DNA of 64,000 nucleotides from Cristatella mucedo (lineage: Eukaryota > Bryozoa > Phylactolaemata > Cristatellidae): the NCBI GenBank assembly GCA_009760855.2, contig WPIO01000008.1, positions 1,552,501 through 1,616,500 of the forward strand, given 5' to 3'. The notes beneath the pieces were generated by a model that was not told the origin of the DNA, did no database searches, and worked only from the letters and a program-made list of their open reading frames with translations. Below, piece by piece: positions 28,969 through 40,466 of the stretch. Made by a program: the position numbers and the translations under genes. Numbering within the stretch: the stretch's first letter is position 1; each line of letters opens with the position of its first letter.

Positions 28969-29237
28969 CATAGATAGACCGAGAGGTAGGCAGATTCATT
29001 CTTATATATATATACATATATGTATATATAGATGGACCAAGAGGGAAGAAGATTCGTTGTTAGATAAACGGCAGAAGTGAGAACAACTGCGTCTCTTGAA
29101 AAGACTTACCGAGGTAGTAAGATCGACTATTTCCAGATTTTCGAGCGTCATTTTGAAAGCGATCTTCTGCTTGTGCTCCTTGGCGGCCACAACAGCCTGC
29201 TTCAAGCCCGCAAGAGCCTTCTGACACATTTCGTCAC
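17607..29237 (-). CDS. Disabled (DAB) family endocytic adaptor, partial gene, 5 exons identified
   Basis: Disabled proteins bind NPXY tails of LDL-receptor-family cargo through a PTB domain and recruit clathrin and AP-2. Exons on the minus strand are 29237-29110, 26618-26484, 25029-24844, 24628-24524 and 18858-17607, all GT-AG with matching phases (1,0,0,0,0, leaving 1). The first three encode most of a PTB domain: [64 protein letters not shown]. These match the DAB PTB order and spacing. Then come clathrin box LIDLD, AP-2-type DPF and two NPF motifs. The N-terminal exon(s) (start of the PTB) and the stop-bearing exon are not identified. Whether it is closer to DAB1 or DAB2 cannot be decided; the clathrin/NPF motifs are DAB2-like. 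Confidence 0.9.
18340..18700 (-). repeat. Coding 30-bp minisatellite ([10 protein letters not shown] units)
   Basis: Plus-strand units read roughly CGGCGATGGT + TGCTGCTGCTGCTG + (C/T)CC(A/G)AA, about eleven in tandem. The CCCAAA and TCCGAA variants are interspersed, suggesting recent unit shuffling. All lengths keep the frame; one unit has an extra CAG (Gln). Confidence 0.9.
18900..19830. other. DAB intron, no further feature
   Basis: No coding or repeat signal was recognised in this stretch. Confidence 0.4.
19830..20495 (-). mobile_element. LINE family B 3' fragment (left part, interrupted)
   Basis: The plus strand starts with ATCTCCGTCTGTAACTACAC and carries, on the minus strand, the C-terminal family B segment found at 48.7-49.3 kb ([17 protein letters not shown]-like, LWNSLPQFL-like readings). 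Homology stops at CTAGACAGAA and resumes after the inserted LINE A at 21116. Confidence 0.8.
20495..21115 (+). mobile_element. LINE family A 3' fragment inserted in LINE B
   Basis: Starts near CAGGCGATTGCAGCTGGTGC and continues to the C-terminal coding block (93-codon open frame, 20599-20880, ending in FSGSL), 3' UTR, AGTTCTCTGAGGGCGCTTTATC tail and (ATT)n. The flanks contain AACC on both sides, a possible short target-site duplication. Confidence 0.88.
21116..21720 (-). mobile_element. LINE family B fragment (right part, RT region)
   Basis: Continues the family B copy: GAAGCTAGTTACATTTTTTTG matches 49.3 kb. Further right, an open minus frame (21681-21397) carries the RT palm region. The catalytic box reads FYADVT instead of YADDT, so the second catalytic Asp is lost. 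Confidence 0.82.
21820..21993 (-). mobile_element. tRNA-SINE family S2, most complete copy
   Basis: On the minus strand the head reads GAGCTGGTTTGGTCCAGCGG-TGAAGGTGC (A-box like). Then follow a spacer, GAGCTCGAGACCCGTGG (B-box like) and a tail, AAGTGTCTTGGATAGAGATTAAG...GAGCGCTATACAAA, that resembles the LINE A 3' end. Confidence 0.65.
22058..22256 (+). repeat. (CA)n/(CG-CA) compound microsatellite flanked by (TA)n
   Basis: TA repeat, CACCCA variants, then a long (CA)n run, GCAC variants and again (CA)n, closing with (TA)n. All frames in it are artefacts. Confidence 0.96.
22260..24185. other. DAB intron, mostly unique sequence
   Basis: A plus-strand open frame at 22797-23147 (116 codons) has no recognisable domain or splice context and is probably chance. 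A 20-bp block near 23078 recurs at about 33405 on the opposite strand. Confidence 0.35.
24190..24330 (+). mobile_element. Diverged tRNA-derived SINE (family S1-like)
   Basis: It has GGTCGTGGGTTCGAGTTCTG-CAGTGAGCGATCC, then CACTGCTACAAG and GGCTCTGCTGCC, the S1 order, but the A-box half is poorly conserved. Confidence 0.6.
24524..24628 (-). CDS. DAB exon: clathrin-box exon
   Basis: The exon holds 35 codons, phase 0 at both ends. Acceptor is ttttgtctctttaaag and donor TCGCAG|gtacga. It carries [14 protein letters not shown] fits the clathrin-box consensus L-hydrophobic-x-hydrophobic-D/E. A Ser/Pro/Thr-rich stretch precedes it. Confidence 0.85.
24844..25029 (-). CDS. DAB exon: PTB C-terminal helix and Ala-rich linker
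   Basis: The exon holds 62 codons, phase 0 at both ends, with acceptor cttcgctgcag and donor GCAGCT|gtaagt. [18 protein letters not shown] is the signature C-terminal helix of DAB PTB domains. It is followed by a charged helix and an Ala-rich linker (ending in AAASAAAA). Confidence 0.9.
25536..25629 (+). repeat. (GGA)n microsatellite
   Basis: About 31 GGA/GAG units with GTG and GGG interruptions. It lies in a DAB intron, so the poly-Glu frame is not taken as coding. Confidence 0.95.
26302..26386. repeat. (TA)n microsatellite
   Basis: About 42 uninterrupted TA units, roughly 100 bp from the 3' end of the DAB PTB core exon. Confidence 0.97.
26484..26618 (-). CDS. DAB exon: PTB core strands
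   Basis: The exon holds 45 codons, phase 0 at both ends. Acceptor is gcacattttacag and donor AAAGCG|gtaagc. It contains [21 protein letters not shown] and FFGIKTEKA, the most conserved block of the DAB PTB domain. The flanking introns contain (TA)n and repeat tails but the exon is intact. Confidence 0.92.
26706..26938. mobile_element. Two tandem LINE A-type tails and a diverged S1 scrap
   Basis: GAGAGAGATTTAACTCTCTGAGG...ATATAAATG + (ATT)n occurs twice in tandem on the plus strand (26713-26780 and 26785-26845). It is followed by a minus-strand S1 remnant with a degenerate B box (GGGCTCGAACGC). Confidence 0.6.
27310..28800 (+). mobile_element. LINE family A copy with reverse transcriptase domain, broken
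   Basis: The RT region reads [14 protein letters not shown] (motif A), [14 protein letters not shown] (motif B) and, after a one-base frame slip near 27695, FYADDTQLY (motif C). The post-RT part continues with [19 protein letters not shown] and [12 protein letters not shown]. It then reaches the C-terminal block, the 3' UTR, the GCGCCTAGAAAGAGATTAAGT tail and ATT repeats. This motif order is typical of L2/CR1-clade elements. The endonuclease and ORF1 are missing, so it is 5'-truncated and inactive. Confidence 0.93.
28800..29040. repeat. TA and CA microsatellites
   Basis: (TA)n at 28800-28825 and 28990-29035, (CA)n at 28919-28960. They lie just downstream (3') of the first identified DAB exon, within the intron. 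Confidence 0.9.
29110..29237 (-). CDS. DAB exon: first part of the PTB domain
   Basis: Two bases completing a Gly codon are followed by 42 codons. Acceptor is ttgttcacggtag and donor ACCTCG|gtaagt. The peptide [13 protein letters not shown]...EHKQKI...LEIVDL fits PTB helix 1 and the next strands of DAB (family pattern G-D-x-M-C-Q-x-A). Confidence 0.88.
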
Positions 29238-29299
29238 CTACCGTGAACAAAAAATATCAGATAAGCACATTAAAACTATAGAAAATTTATCCAGCTGCA

Positions 29300-31680
29300 G
29301 TTATCACATGGAAAGAACTTCCTACCATTGATCAGCATTGATAAGTATTTAGCAGACTGGGTAGTGCCTCATCTTACAAAAATCAATAGGCAGCTGCTAA
29401 GACCAACCAGTTGCATCACGTACATTGATCAATCAAATTCTCACCTTTCTTTTATAGGTTAACAAACCCAAATAACACGTAAGCTGGCCTAAGCTAATTT
29501 TGAATTTTCATCAAATTCTGCATCAGATTAGTGTTTTACAGTGAGAAAACTTAAAAACCCAAAGGATCATTTACCCTACAGTTGGTAAAAGTGTGCATGG
29601 TGGTCATCTGAAGTTTTACAATAACGAAGGGACTGCTGAACTTATTTCATACTCACGGAAGCTACAGCTATGTTCTCATTAGAATGTGGCATGGGGAGTT
29701 CTCCCGTTCACACCCTAGTAAGTAAAGCCTCCAGTTGAAAAATCTGTTCTGGAAAACTAGACACGCATACAATAGCTCCTTGACTCGACACTAGATGCTC
29801 GTTACATCATCCTCCCAGACTGCCGAGTAGCTGAGGCCGTGCTCATTGTTGCTAAGCATCTAGTTGTTGCTAAGCATATCGCCAAGCCCGGTTGTTCGTG
29901 GCAGTGAAGATTCAGCAGTGAGTCTTTGCTCACCAGAGAAACATTAATAATCACCGCACGAGTAGGGTTTAAGAATTGTTTTTTATAGTCCAGACAATCC
30001 TAGGCATTGATACACTCAGCGACACCGGTATTCATGCAGGCATGAGCAATATGACCCGAGGACGAAGAGGCTCAATGTGATATATAAATATATATGATAA
30101 AATAAAGTAGATGTATATATATATATATATGATAAATATATGGATAAACATATGAAAAAATATATTGATGAATAGACAATAAATATATAGATAAATATAC
30201 GATAACTAAAGTCACTTATGATAAATAAAGCTGTCACCCAAAGGTCGTCGGGTTCGCACAATGCCAATGTTGCGCAGCATTTTTTTTTGATATAAAAATT
30301 CTGGTCCACGGGGTCCCGCAATGAGATGCAGTGTACCAATACCTGCACTGGAAATTGAGTTCGATACAAAGACTCAGCTACCGCCGTACTTTACAGTATG
30401 TTGCAGCCAGTCACACCTGCGGTCCTCGCATGATATTCTGCTTCTTCAAAGCCACCGTTTGTTGTTACCGAGGAACTGAAAAATTTTACTCTCGTCTGTC
30501 CAAGAAAACCGAGCGCCAACCTTTAGGAGTCTAGTGGGCGCAGCGCTAAGATAAAAGTGGCTTTTCAGCTGTGTACTGCGTACCCAGCCAGGTAGTGTTC
30601 TTGGTCACTCGTCAGCAATAATTTATCCTCCGCAAGTCGATGCCGCCATGCTTGCTTGTCGATTTCATTCATATAATGGCTTCCAGTTACTATGCTAGGC
30701 CGTCCAGGCTAGCCTTCCTAGTCGGTAGCAGAAGAGTCGAGCAGACGGTTCGAGTGTGTGTCATAACCCAGTAGCATAAGCCGCGGCTGTGGGCAGTGCA
30801 GTCCCCGTCCTGATGGATTTACGGAGACGATACCTTACAGCACTGCCTCTCCTCATTCCTAGTATACGAGCATTCTTTCGAACGCTTCAGCGCTGTTTAC
30901 GAAGAACTAGCAGAAAACCTTTGCAATGTCACCTTCTTCCTTAGCCTTCTGCGTACTGCAGCTGCATAAGTTGAAACCCGATTTTACTAGAAATAGAAAA
31001 AAAGAAAACGAAAGGTCAGAAGGAAGGTCGCAGGCTGGAAGGTCGTGAGCATTGTGCACACCCTCTAGCACTCAAGCAACTGGCATTCTACTGTTTTTTC
31101 AAGGCTTGCTACCGAAATGGGCACAGATTTTCAAAATGACAGATTTATGCCATGTGGTTATTGATTTTTCACATTTCGCCATATATACCGCATCTTAGCC
31201 ATTCCCACGTGTCTCCTCAGTATGGTGCTATCTATTGTTTCTGTCGCTAAGGACGTCACTCCTGAGCCGTGGACTGCCGCATTGTGCAAAGTCTCCCGGC
31301 GCGCACATTGCAAGCAGGCACAAAAGCGACCCCATCGCGCGAGAGCCGAACACGACAACTATTTATCTTGCGATCACGCCGCAGCAGCGACCGCGACAGA
31401 ATCGCCCTCTCTTGCGATTCTCTCCACAGTTTGACTCCACAGTTTCTACTCAGGCGCAAGCTGGATGCCGCGAGGTTGGCAGTGCTCTTTCTTATTAAGT
31501 TTAATGCTTGAATATAGGCTGCTTACTCAATTCGAAAACCGTCGGCACATTGCTGTAACTCGCTTGCGTGAAAAACCTTCAAGCGCAGCTTGGTTCGCTA
31601 TTTCTTGGGTCGGCAGCTTTGGCAGCAGCAGAACGTATTCCAATGTAAGAGTCCAATCGACACGACGAAGAAAAGGTTAT
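29300..31680. other. Upstream part of the DAB locus, no exon recognised
   Basis: The missing DAB N-terminal exon (PTB strand with a YKAKLIG-type motif) should lie to the right of 29.24 kb, but I found no match. A TA-rich patch sits at 30080-30210. Short GC-rich frames at 31.2-31.5 kb have no clear splice context. Confidence 0.35.
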
Positions 31681-31744
31681 AGATCAGCACCAGCCAAAAA
31701 TCGGCCAGCAGCGAGAGCAAGGTGGCTGGTCAAACCAAACAGAA

Positions 31745-32422
<678 letters not shown>

Positions 32423-33194
32423 CCCGGACGTGCCCTCTCAATTCAACCCACTAGGCCCGCCAAGACGAAACTCTGTCACGCTCAGCTGTGCAGCTGAGCC
32501 AGAGTCAGCCGGCACACACCCTCGGGTAATTGCAGCGCGAATAAGATGAGCTATTCCCTCTTTTATTGATTTGACTGTTTGACACCAACTTTTACTCTGC
32601 AGAGCTCAGATTATGGAGCCTGACCTTCCAAGTTTTTCCGCAGCCATGGTCCTTTTTTCTCCTGCTGTCAAAAACATGGCGATTCATTTTCAGCCCCCAC
32701 CCAGCACTTTGGCACTGTTGTACGCCCATTTCTTACTTCCTCGTGACGGTCTTCATGTAAAATAAGCCACCGTTCTCACTCTCTTCCTTTGGGAGAGATC
32801 CAGTTTGTTGGCTACAGTGTTGGCAGGCTAACAATGCGTAGACTAGAGCTCGCTGTGCAAATCAATAATCTGCTGGAAAATTCGGCAAATACCATAGAAG
32901 CTTAAGCAAACGTAAATTCATGGATTTTTTCAGCTCCACCCCAATTTAGAGTTTCCTAGATTATAAGAATCTTATCGTACTCGAAATTTTTTTACATGAT
33001 TGGGCGTAATCCGATGATAATAATGTGCGAAAGTTAAGGAGATTTTTTTTACTGCATTTAATGAGGGGCTTGAGTGACAAACCGCAGTTGGAATTGCAAG
33101 CTGCAGTAAATTTCGAATCACTCTTGTCCCGAGCTTTTGTTTGTACTACAGACAAATACATACATGCATACATCACATACATATGTACATACGC

Positions 33195-33306
33195 ACACTC
33201 AGGTATATCTATATCTATAGATATACCTGATATATATATATATATCAAGTATATATATATATATATATCAAGTATATATATATATATTATATATAATTTA
33301 TATTTA

Positions 33307-33337
<31 letters not shown>

Positions 33338-33400
33338 ATTCAGTATTATATATATTTATATATATATTATATATAATATATATATATTCAATAAAGCTTG
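33195..33400. repeat. TA-rich palindromic tract
   Basis: It starts with a perfect inverted repeat (13-bp arms AGGTATATCTATA, 33201-33228), then (TA)n with TCAAG interruptions. (TA)n recurs at 33640-33664. Confidence 0.9.
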
Positions 33401-33679
33401 CCTTGCCGAACTCGGCCATCCCCACTCTAAGATAGGACGGTTTTTTGAGGGCGACTCTGCGTCTCCGACGCCATGGACCGGCTCGGACGGTCGTGTGGTC
33501 GGTCCCTGTTCCTGAAACCGGGAGGGCCCGGTAGCACGCTCGACCCCGGCAAGACAGGACACCACGGCTAATGTATTATAATATACTAGATACAAAATCT
33601 TTTTCTCGATAGTATACACACACACACACACAACACAATATATATATATATATATATATATATACAAGTAGTAAAACAA

Positions 33680-36190
33680 TGGGTGAAAAAAAACAAAAAC
33701 GTCACTCGTGCTAGAAAATACCGAGTCCGAAGGGTCCAGTCGACTTTCACCAACCCTGTGAGTCAGAAAAAAAGGTAAAGCTTGCGTCTCTCGAGTGCTG
33801 ATCGAGTGAATCGATCCAATCGATCCCGAATAACCCCTGCAGCAGCTTTGTCTTCCGAATATAAATTATTTATTGCTTAGGTTTCAAGCGATAGAAGACG
33901 TCCATGGATATTTAAGCAATAAAGCACACGACGTTATGGCAAATTCTTTTCAAAACTGAGATTGTAGTTTTTACGCTGTGCTGTTAAGGCAGGAGAGCTA
34001 GCTAACCGTGGCAAAACCAACTTGGATCGTTCGCCTTTTGATCACGCACTGAGCCCCAGTTGCAGGCAGATTCATACCAAATCCGGCGCTTCAGAAGCAC
34101 CAGAATAAATGGCTATATCAGGCGAGGCTCGTGGTCATAGAAACTCTCAGCCAGAGCGAGCTACAAGAGAGCCGAGGTGTACGAATCAACAGCGTGGCTG
34201 CACTCTCGTAGGGGATGCGACGCATGAACATAGATGGCCCGACATGCCCCCCCCCGAGGGGCGGCGCTCACTTCTCGTGAGCAGCGGCTGCTGTAAGCCG
34301 CTTTTCAGCAGGGCCCGTTGCACGAAATCCTTGCCGCAGAAAGCAGGCTGCCAGACTGTGAGAAAAAAACCGAGTTAGAGCTCGCAAGAGGCCGCAAAGC
34401 GCGTAATGGTAGTGGGCGGCCAAGGATCAGGTACCTGTCGCAGCCGAGTACCACGGGGTATTCAGGCGCGCGAATCTGATGCAGAACACTCGAGGCTCCC
34501 CGGAAGCCGGCCAAAGCGTGCTGAGCGCTTGCACAGCGAGCGAAAGAGCGGGCCGAAAAGTAATTTGCCAAGGCAGTACGGCTGGTGCGCTTGGACTTCC
34601 TGAGCGCTCTTTGCCAAGCATACCGCTCTGAACTCGCCTTGCCACAGGCATCCGAAACGCAGTTACGACCAGCAGTGCCGCACCGTTGTTATTGAACGAG
34701 CAAACTCAGCAGAAGCTTGCTCGTGCATCATACGAATGTGGCTTGGGCTGCAAAGTGCGCCGACGCCATCGACAGTGTTCTTTTATAACTGCGGTTCGTC
34801 ATCCTTTTTTTTACGACGTGCGGAGCATGAATAAGTTTTTTTTCCGGGACATTTCTAGCCATTTACCAGCAGCGGACGTCGGCTTGCTTAACAACAGGGA
34901 TGCCTAAAACGAGTGGGAGAAACTAAAATGTGTCTCACCCTTTTTTGATGCAGACCCCTTCGTGACGTCAGTCGAGTTCAGCTGCTTTTTTTCGACACTG
35001 GCTGAGCGTCTTTTCTGCCATGGCTTTTGTGTTGAGCGAGAACAGAATTAGGAGGGTGAAATTTCTGAAATTGAAAAACAAAGTCAAACCTCAGCGGCGC
35101 TCTGGGCACGCACGCCCGGTGGAAGTCAAGCGCAAATGCATGAAGTGACAGGATTCCCGTTTGATTGCCTGGTTCCTCTAGCGGGAGACCAGTCCTAGCG
35201 GCAAAATTTATCTAACGCAAACATTTCATTGGCGAAGTAAGATCTACACGCCAAGCATAAAGCGCCCAGAAGGAGAGCAGAAATCTTGGGAGATTGACGT
35301 CTCTCGTTTAGACGAAGAAAAAAGTAAGAAAGCAAAGCAGGAGCGCGCCTGAAAGAAGCGCCCAAAAGAAGGCCAACTTGCCACGTCGCTCTCTGTGTGC
35401 GGATATACTTTGAGTCTCGCCGATGACGCCAAAACGATGGCCGACTTGCCACGTCGCATCTCGTGTGCGATACTTTGAATGTCTCGAGATTTGTGCACTT
35501 GGGATGCAGTAGGGAATAATGAAGGCTAAAAGGTATGTTTTCGCATGAAGGCTACCAACTAAAGTCGAGCTTTGGCACACTACTTCGGCCGCGGTTCTCG
35601 AAGGTTGTTTTAGGGTCGGGCGCATCCTTGCTGATTGGCTGCTGACCTACGCAGTTTTTCGTGCGATCTCTCTACACGGACTTCGTGCCGCTGGCTTTCA
35701 GCTCAGCGGAGCTGTGGCTGCACGGAACACCGGGTTGTGTCTACGGCTCTATCACGGAATGCGAAACATATTTGCCAGTAAACCTTAGCATAATTCAACA
35801 ATACAACCTGGCTGCATTTGACCTAAGTCCTAATAAAAGATACGAGTTTTCAAGTAGTGGCTCAAAGAAGGCAGACGCGAGTCCAAACAACAAGTGGCGA
35901 GCAGGGCAGGAGTGAAAATCAAAGGGGGCAAGTGTATTCTGTTGGCTTCTCAGTTGTCATTCTCTCACAAGGGACGCCTAAGGTTCAGGTTAGTCCTAGG
36001 TTTAGATAGCATTAATTACTTTTTTTTATGATTTAGAAAGTTTGATAAGCTTTAGCAATTTAAGTAATTTAAAAGAGATAAACTATAAATGAAAATTGAC
36101 GCGCGGCGGTGGACTTAAAAATTGGATGTGCTCGTTTTAGCGTAATCGATTTAACGTCTCAGGAGCTCACGACTTTTGGATCTTCAGTTT
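33680..36190. other. No gene recognised
   Basis: Mixed sequence with a moderately GC-rich patch at 34.1-34.7 kb. Open frames there are under 90 codons and have no motifs. The region 35.2-35.5 kb contains short near-duplicate stretches (GTGCGGATATACTTTGAGTC and GTGTGCGATACTTTGAATGT, both near TTGCCACGTCGC). Confidence 0.35.
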
Positions 36191-36197
36191 TGAAGGT

Positions 36198-36237
36198 CCC
36201 CCCCCCCCCCCCCCCCCCCCAAAACCCCCCCCCCCCC
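36198..36237 (+). repeat. Poly-C tract, C23-A4-C13
   Basis: Two uninterrupted C runs separated by AAAA. The minus strand is G23/G13. Confidence 0.97.
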
Positions 36238-36239
36238 GA

Positions 36240-38970
36240 GTGTATTCATAAATACTACAAGATGTGTATATTGCATATCATGTCAGCACCTGTTGTCCCT
36301 GACATATACTCGTCATTTAAGCTTTGGTTAAACATAAGAAATCTCTTCTTATAAGCCAGCCCTTCCGTTTACAATTGCTTGGTAGCGGGTAGCTGAGGGA
36401 CCATTGAAGTGCGTTAGCTTAGCAGGGTGCTCGGGAGTTTTTCAGTGCGTGCTAAACGGCCGAGAGCTCTTTGCCGAGACCTCGTAAGGACTCGCTCAGA
36501 AAAACCCTCTTCCTCGGGCTTTGAAAGCTTGATGAGGACCTTCAAAGCATTTTGTTTGGCTTTACACGGCTACGGTGCAATTAGTGGGCAGGCACGGTGT
36601 AGTCTAGATTTTCTATTACAATCAATCCAACAGCGAAAAGTTACATGGGACTAGGGAAAGTAAAGAGAAAAGTGCTGTTTGTAGTCGCTGCTTAGTGCGT
36701 GCTGTTTTGACTCTTGTCAGCACACGTCAGGATCCCCTCCCGAATGGCCTCTCTGCAGCCATCGCTGCGTTCTTAACCGGTTCCCACGCCCGCTCGCTCT
36801 CTCGTAACTGCGAGCTGGCCACGTGACTTCGAGTCGCGTGGATGAGCGTCCGCGCTAGCTCCAACAGGACGACTGTGTTCAATTTTTGAAAAGTCGGGCC
36901 TTGATACTCTCACCGAGCGGCAGCGAAAACGTGACGAAAATTGTCGTCAGCCTGTCGCGTGCGTTGAAGGAAACCGTTACGACTGTTGACGCCCTCTTCC
37001 GTCTCAAGTCAAAAAAATCCAAATGCTACGATACGCACAATTTTGCTGAGTAGCAGTGAAAGTGTGCGTACGATGCGACGTTCGTTGCTTTCTTTTCGTT
37101 CGCTAAGATAAACTAAGGAGCCATATTTCTTCCCCGCCGCGACCTCGTTCTTTGAAATAGAGATTGTGATCGCTGAACTCACGGTTAGTCGGAGATTTCT
37201 GATTTTCCCTTTGCCGTTGCCACCGGCTCGGCGCGGCTCAAATAGGTTGTAGCATAGCTAAAGGAAGTCTGTCTGGCCTAGCTCAAGGATAAAGTAGGTT
37301 ACCGCAGCCGATTATTCACTCGAGCCTCACCGGATGAAATTCCGAACAAGCCGGCTCAGTGGGTGTCGCCGCGAATAACGACGCCATATCCGACTCTACT
37401 GGCAATTCGCCCATGGTTTCGCATGACAACTATTTTTAAAAATGTCCGTCGGTGCATTCAAATCGCATGAATAAAATTTAGGACAGACGCGTGTTCTTAT
37501 CGTTTAGACAGAGCTGTCTGCAATTGCCGTTTTTATCCCCTGCTAATTGCCGTTTTTTATGCCTCAGCAAATTATTGCAGGCCACTTTTGAAGATCGGCA
37601 AAAGTTGTGCCCTACGACATAACCCCCGTGACGCCGCGAGCAGTTAATCTCAAAATGCTAGAGCGACGCGGTACCAAGAGTCTGAGAGGAAGGCTAATGA
37701 ACGAAAACGGAAGAGTCTTGGAAAGAGGGGCGTTCATCAGCCCCGCCCCCCGCCCAGCCCCCCCCCTCCCCGCCGGCCGGTGGCTGGTTGTTCACTTTAA
37801 GCCCTGGCACATGCGACAGGACGACCAAAAATGTGTCCAGCTCCTTTGGCGTGATTCTTTCTGTTGGCGAGTGCGCATTTTAGGTCAAATGATTAAAATC
37901 TATATTTTCGCTTTGCTAGAGCTAGCATAAAGATTCATGCGACCGAAAAGTCGCTAGCCGGCTGCAGTCCAAGCCTCGCGCATGCATGGCGTGTGCGAAG
38001 TAGCAATTGGGTACAGAGATTGTATGGGCGTTGGTGTAATAAAGAGTAAGCCTGCACAGATAGTGCGAGATAAGTTAGCACCTGAGCGTGAGCTTTGAGT
38101 TTTGTACGTACATTTGGAGCGAGCCATCGCGTCTCTGCGGCGGCCGCGAGGAGTCTCAACTTAGGTAAAGGAAAGCGTAACAGCGGACACGATGCATCTT
38201 GAGCTCCCGCCCTAATGACCGGGTTTCGGTTAGTCGAAACAAGTGCACTTTCTGCTGCTGAGATTTAACAATGTTTTTATGTAATACTAATAATAATAAC
38301 AAGGATAATAAGTCTTTCGTATAACACCCTAAGAAAATCAAACCTCTAGCTAGGCAATTTAAAACTCGCTGCAAGAGAAACTGCAACGGTGGCTAATGAC
38401 AAGCAAGTGCTGCTATAATGTATCCTGCTTAGAAATTAGGCGTGCAAAAGCACACGGTCTTAAAAATAACCCACAATATATCAGATTTAGCTCCTACTTA
38501 ATATGCACGTAAATAGTGTCTCATTTTATCTTTTGCTACCGAGGGTCTCTGGTCAGGCGGCGGCAGTCTATCTTTTCAAGCTGCTGGGTATACGTAGCGG
38601 CCACGACTCAGGGTAAGTAGGAACTCTTTTCAATCCTACTTTACAGGCCGTCTACACACGGTCCGTTGGCGATGAGATCAGGTGTAGACCTTCAGGATTC
38701 TAGCTGAACTTGAACTACAAAAATGAAGTACCAAGAATTTTTGACAAGGAGAACCTAATTTTTTTTTTTCCAGTCATTCAGATCGTGATGGATTGACTAC
38801 GTACGATGGGTCGGTTAAAATCGCAAAATTGTGTCTGATTTGAGAGCTTCTAAAGGGTATAGATAATTGGCACACAAGTTTCGTGTGTACAAAACACTTC
38901 ATAGTCACGCATTTCAAAATCGTCTGCTCGGACCTTCCATGTTATGGAACTTGTTAACTGGTTCTTAATA
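36240..38970. other. No gene recognised
   Basis: No splice-supported coding sequence was found. A C-rich patch lies at 37740-37785. The 107-codon plus frame at 37607-37930 has no recognisable domain. Confidence 0.35.
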
Positions 38971-38974
38971 ATAC

Positions 38975-39055
38975 TGCAGTAATAAAACATTTGTATAGCA
39001 CCATCAGAGAACTTAATCCCTTTCTAGACACTTTACGTTTGTTGCAAAGAATCTT
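38975..39055 (-). mobile_element. LINE A/SINE S2-type tail remnant
   Basis: The minus strand reads GTAAAGTGTCTAGAAAGGGATTAAGTTCTCTGATGGTGCTATACAAATG, then ATT-like sequence; only the tail is present. Confidence 0.6.
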
Positions 39056-40039
39056 GGGCTAATACTTTTCGAAAAAACTGGAAATACCCAAGAAATATAT
39101 GTTTACCCTAATCCTTTCACCTGCACTAGCGAAAAAAGCTTTACTTAAATCTGGTGATGAATGCAATTTAGCAATCCCTCCAATCCTCAATCCGTCCAAG
39201 CAACTGAGCTCTACCAAACGCCGGACCTCAGCCTCAATAGATTGCTATGCTGGTCGCCAAAAGTAGCATACTTTCAGTCACCATCCGCATTAAATACTAT
39301 TGGAATTTCTGGATAGGCCATATCTCGAGTGATCTGTTCGAATAGACAGTGCGAACCTGATTAAGTAGCCGGCTGACAAGGGTGATTTAGGCGAAGGTTT
39401 TGTGGACGGACATTACTGAACCCAAGCTGGCGACTAAATATGTCTCGAAGATTGACCGACAAGAAAGCGACCGTTAGCGAAACCCCAGCATCGAATATCG
39501 ATGAGTATCGATGTTAAAGACAAGCAAGTAATTAAAGGCTTTTTATTGTATCCAACACCAGGCTTGGGTAACTTGAATCTTCTACTGTTTTTGGCCTCCG
39601 ACCCTGGTTCTGGTCCGAGAGGTAAAGCGGTCCCACTTCGAAACCCGGGTTGAGGTGTCGAGTTCTTCGGCAGACAATTCTTGCTGTTGAATCGACTAAT
39701 CTTTATTTGGGGGGCTCATATGTTGAACTTGGTATGCCACAGAAGCGTTCAGGATGCAAAATAGAAAGCCGTTTGCAAAAAATGTCCGCAAGCATCTGGC
39801 GACATGCTTACGGGAAACATGGATTCGACACGCCAAGCCATTACATGACCCCTGTTAGTCAAACCACCGAGGCACTTAGTCACACCCAATGAACAAATGT
39901 AACCCCAAACAAAGCAAAGAAAAGCGGGTAAGACCTTGTCCTAGTCACCGTAACGTTATGGCTTTGAGTGCAGAGTGAAACTGCTGCTGTAGAGTGCCAG
40001 TGAGAGTACTGGCTGACTACACAACCCCTCGCTGACTAT

Positions 40040-40345
40040 AATGTAATGTAATGTATCTCCGTCTGTAACTCCACAAAGCCATAAAGACTAAGTGGGTGTT
40101 ACGCAAGAGAGTTTTGTATAGTACACTCGCAGCCTAGCCGGCTTTCGGTACGCATTCGGTAGCCAACAGACTTCGTCTCACACAACAAAGAGAAAGTGGG
40201 AAGCATAGCAGAGTCAGGAGAGCAGTTGAGGTAGTGAGTAGCGTCGAAGTAGTGGCTCAGGACCGCTGAAAAGGATGAGCCATCGTTGGCAGCAGGAGAG
40301 CAATTATCGTTTCGCAGATATACGAGCAGTGACGTAGATGTGGAG
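40040..40345 (-). mobile_element. LINE family B 3' end
   Basis: The plus strand reads (TAATG)n then TATCTCCGTCTGTAACTCCAC and matches the minus-strand C-terminus and UTR of the 48.7-kb copy. The (CATTA)n run marks the family's own 3' repeat tail. Confidence 0.82.
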
Positions 40346-40466
40346 CTTCGACGTAATGTGACCCACCTGCGGTGCCACAAAGACAGGAAAGAAAATGCGC
40401 ACAAAGAAGGAGCTTAACTAGCCATTGCCAGCTACCCGAAGGTAAGTGCCATCAGGCTCCGAGCTA

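Noticed and set aside
39060-39250. Possible Ty3/gypsy RT remnant on the minus strand (IEAEVRRLVEL reading)
   Set aside because: Only one short stretch resembles the family; no downstream catalytic or integrase motifs could be found.
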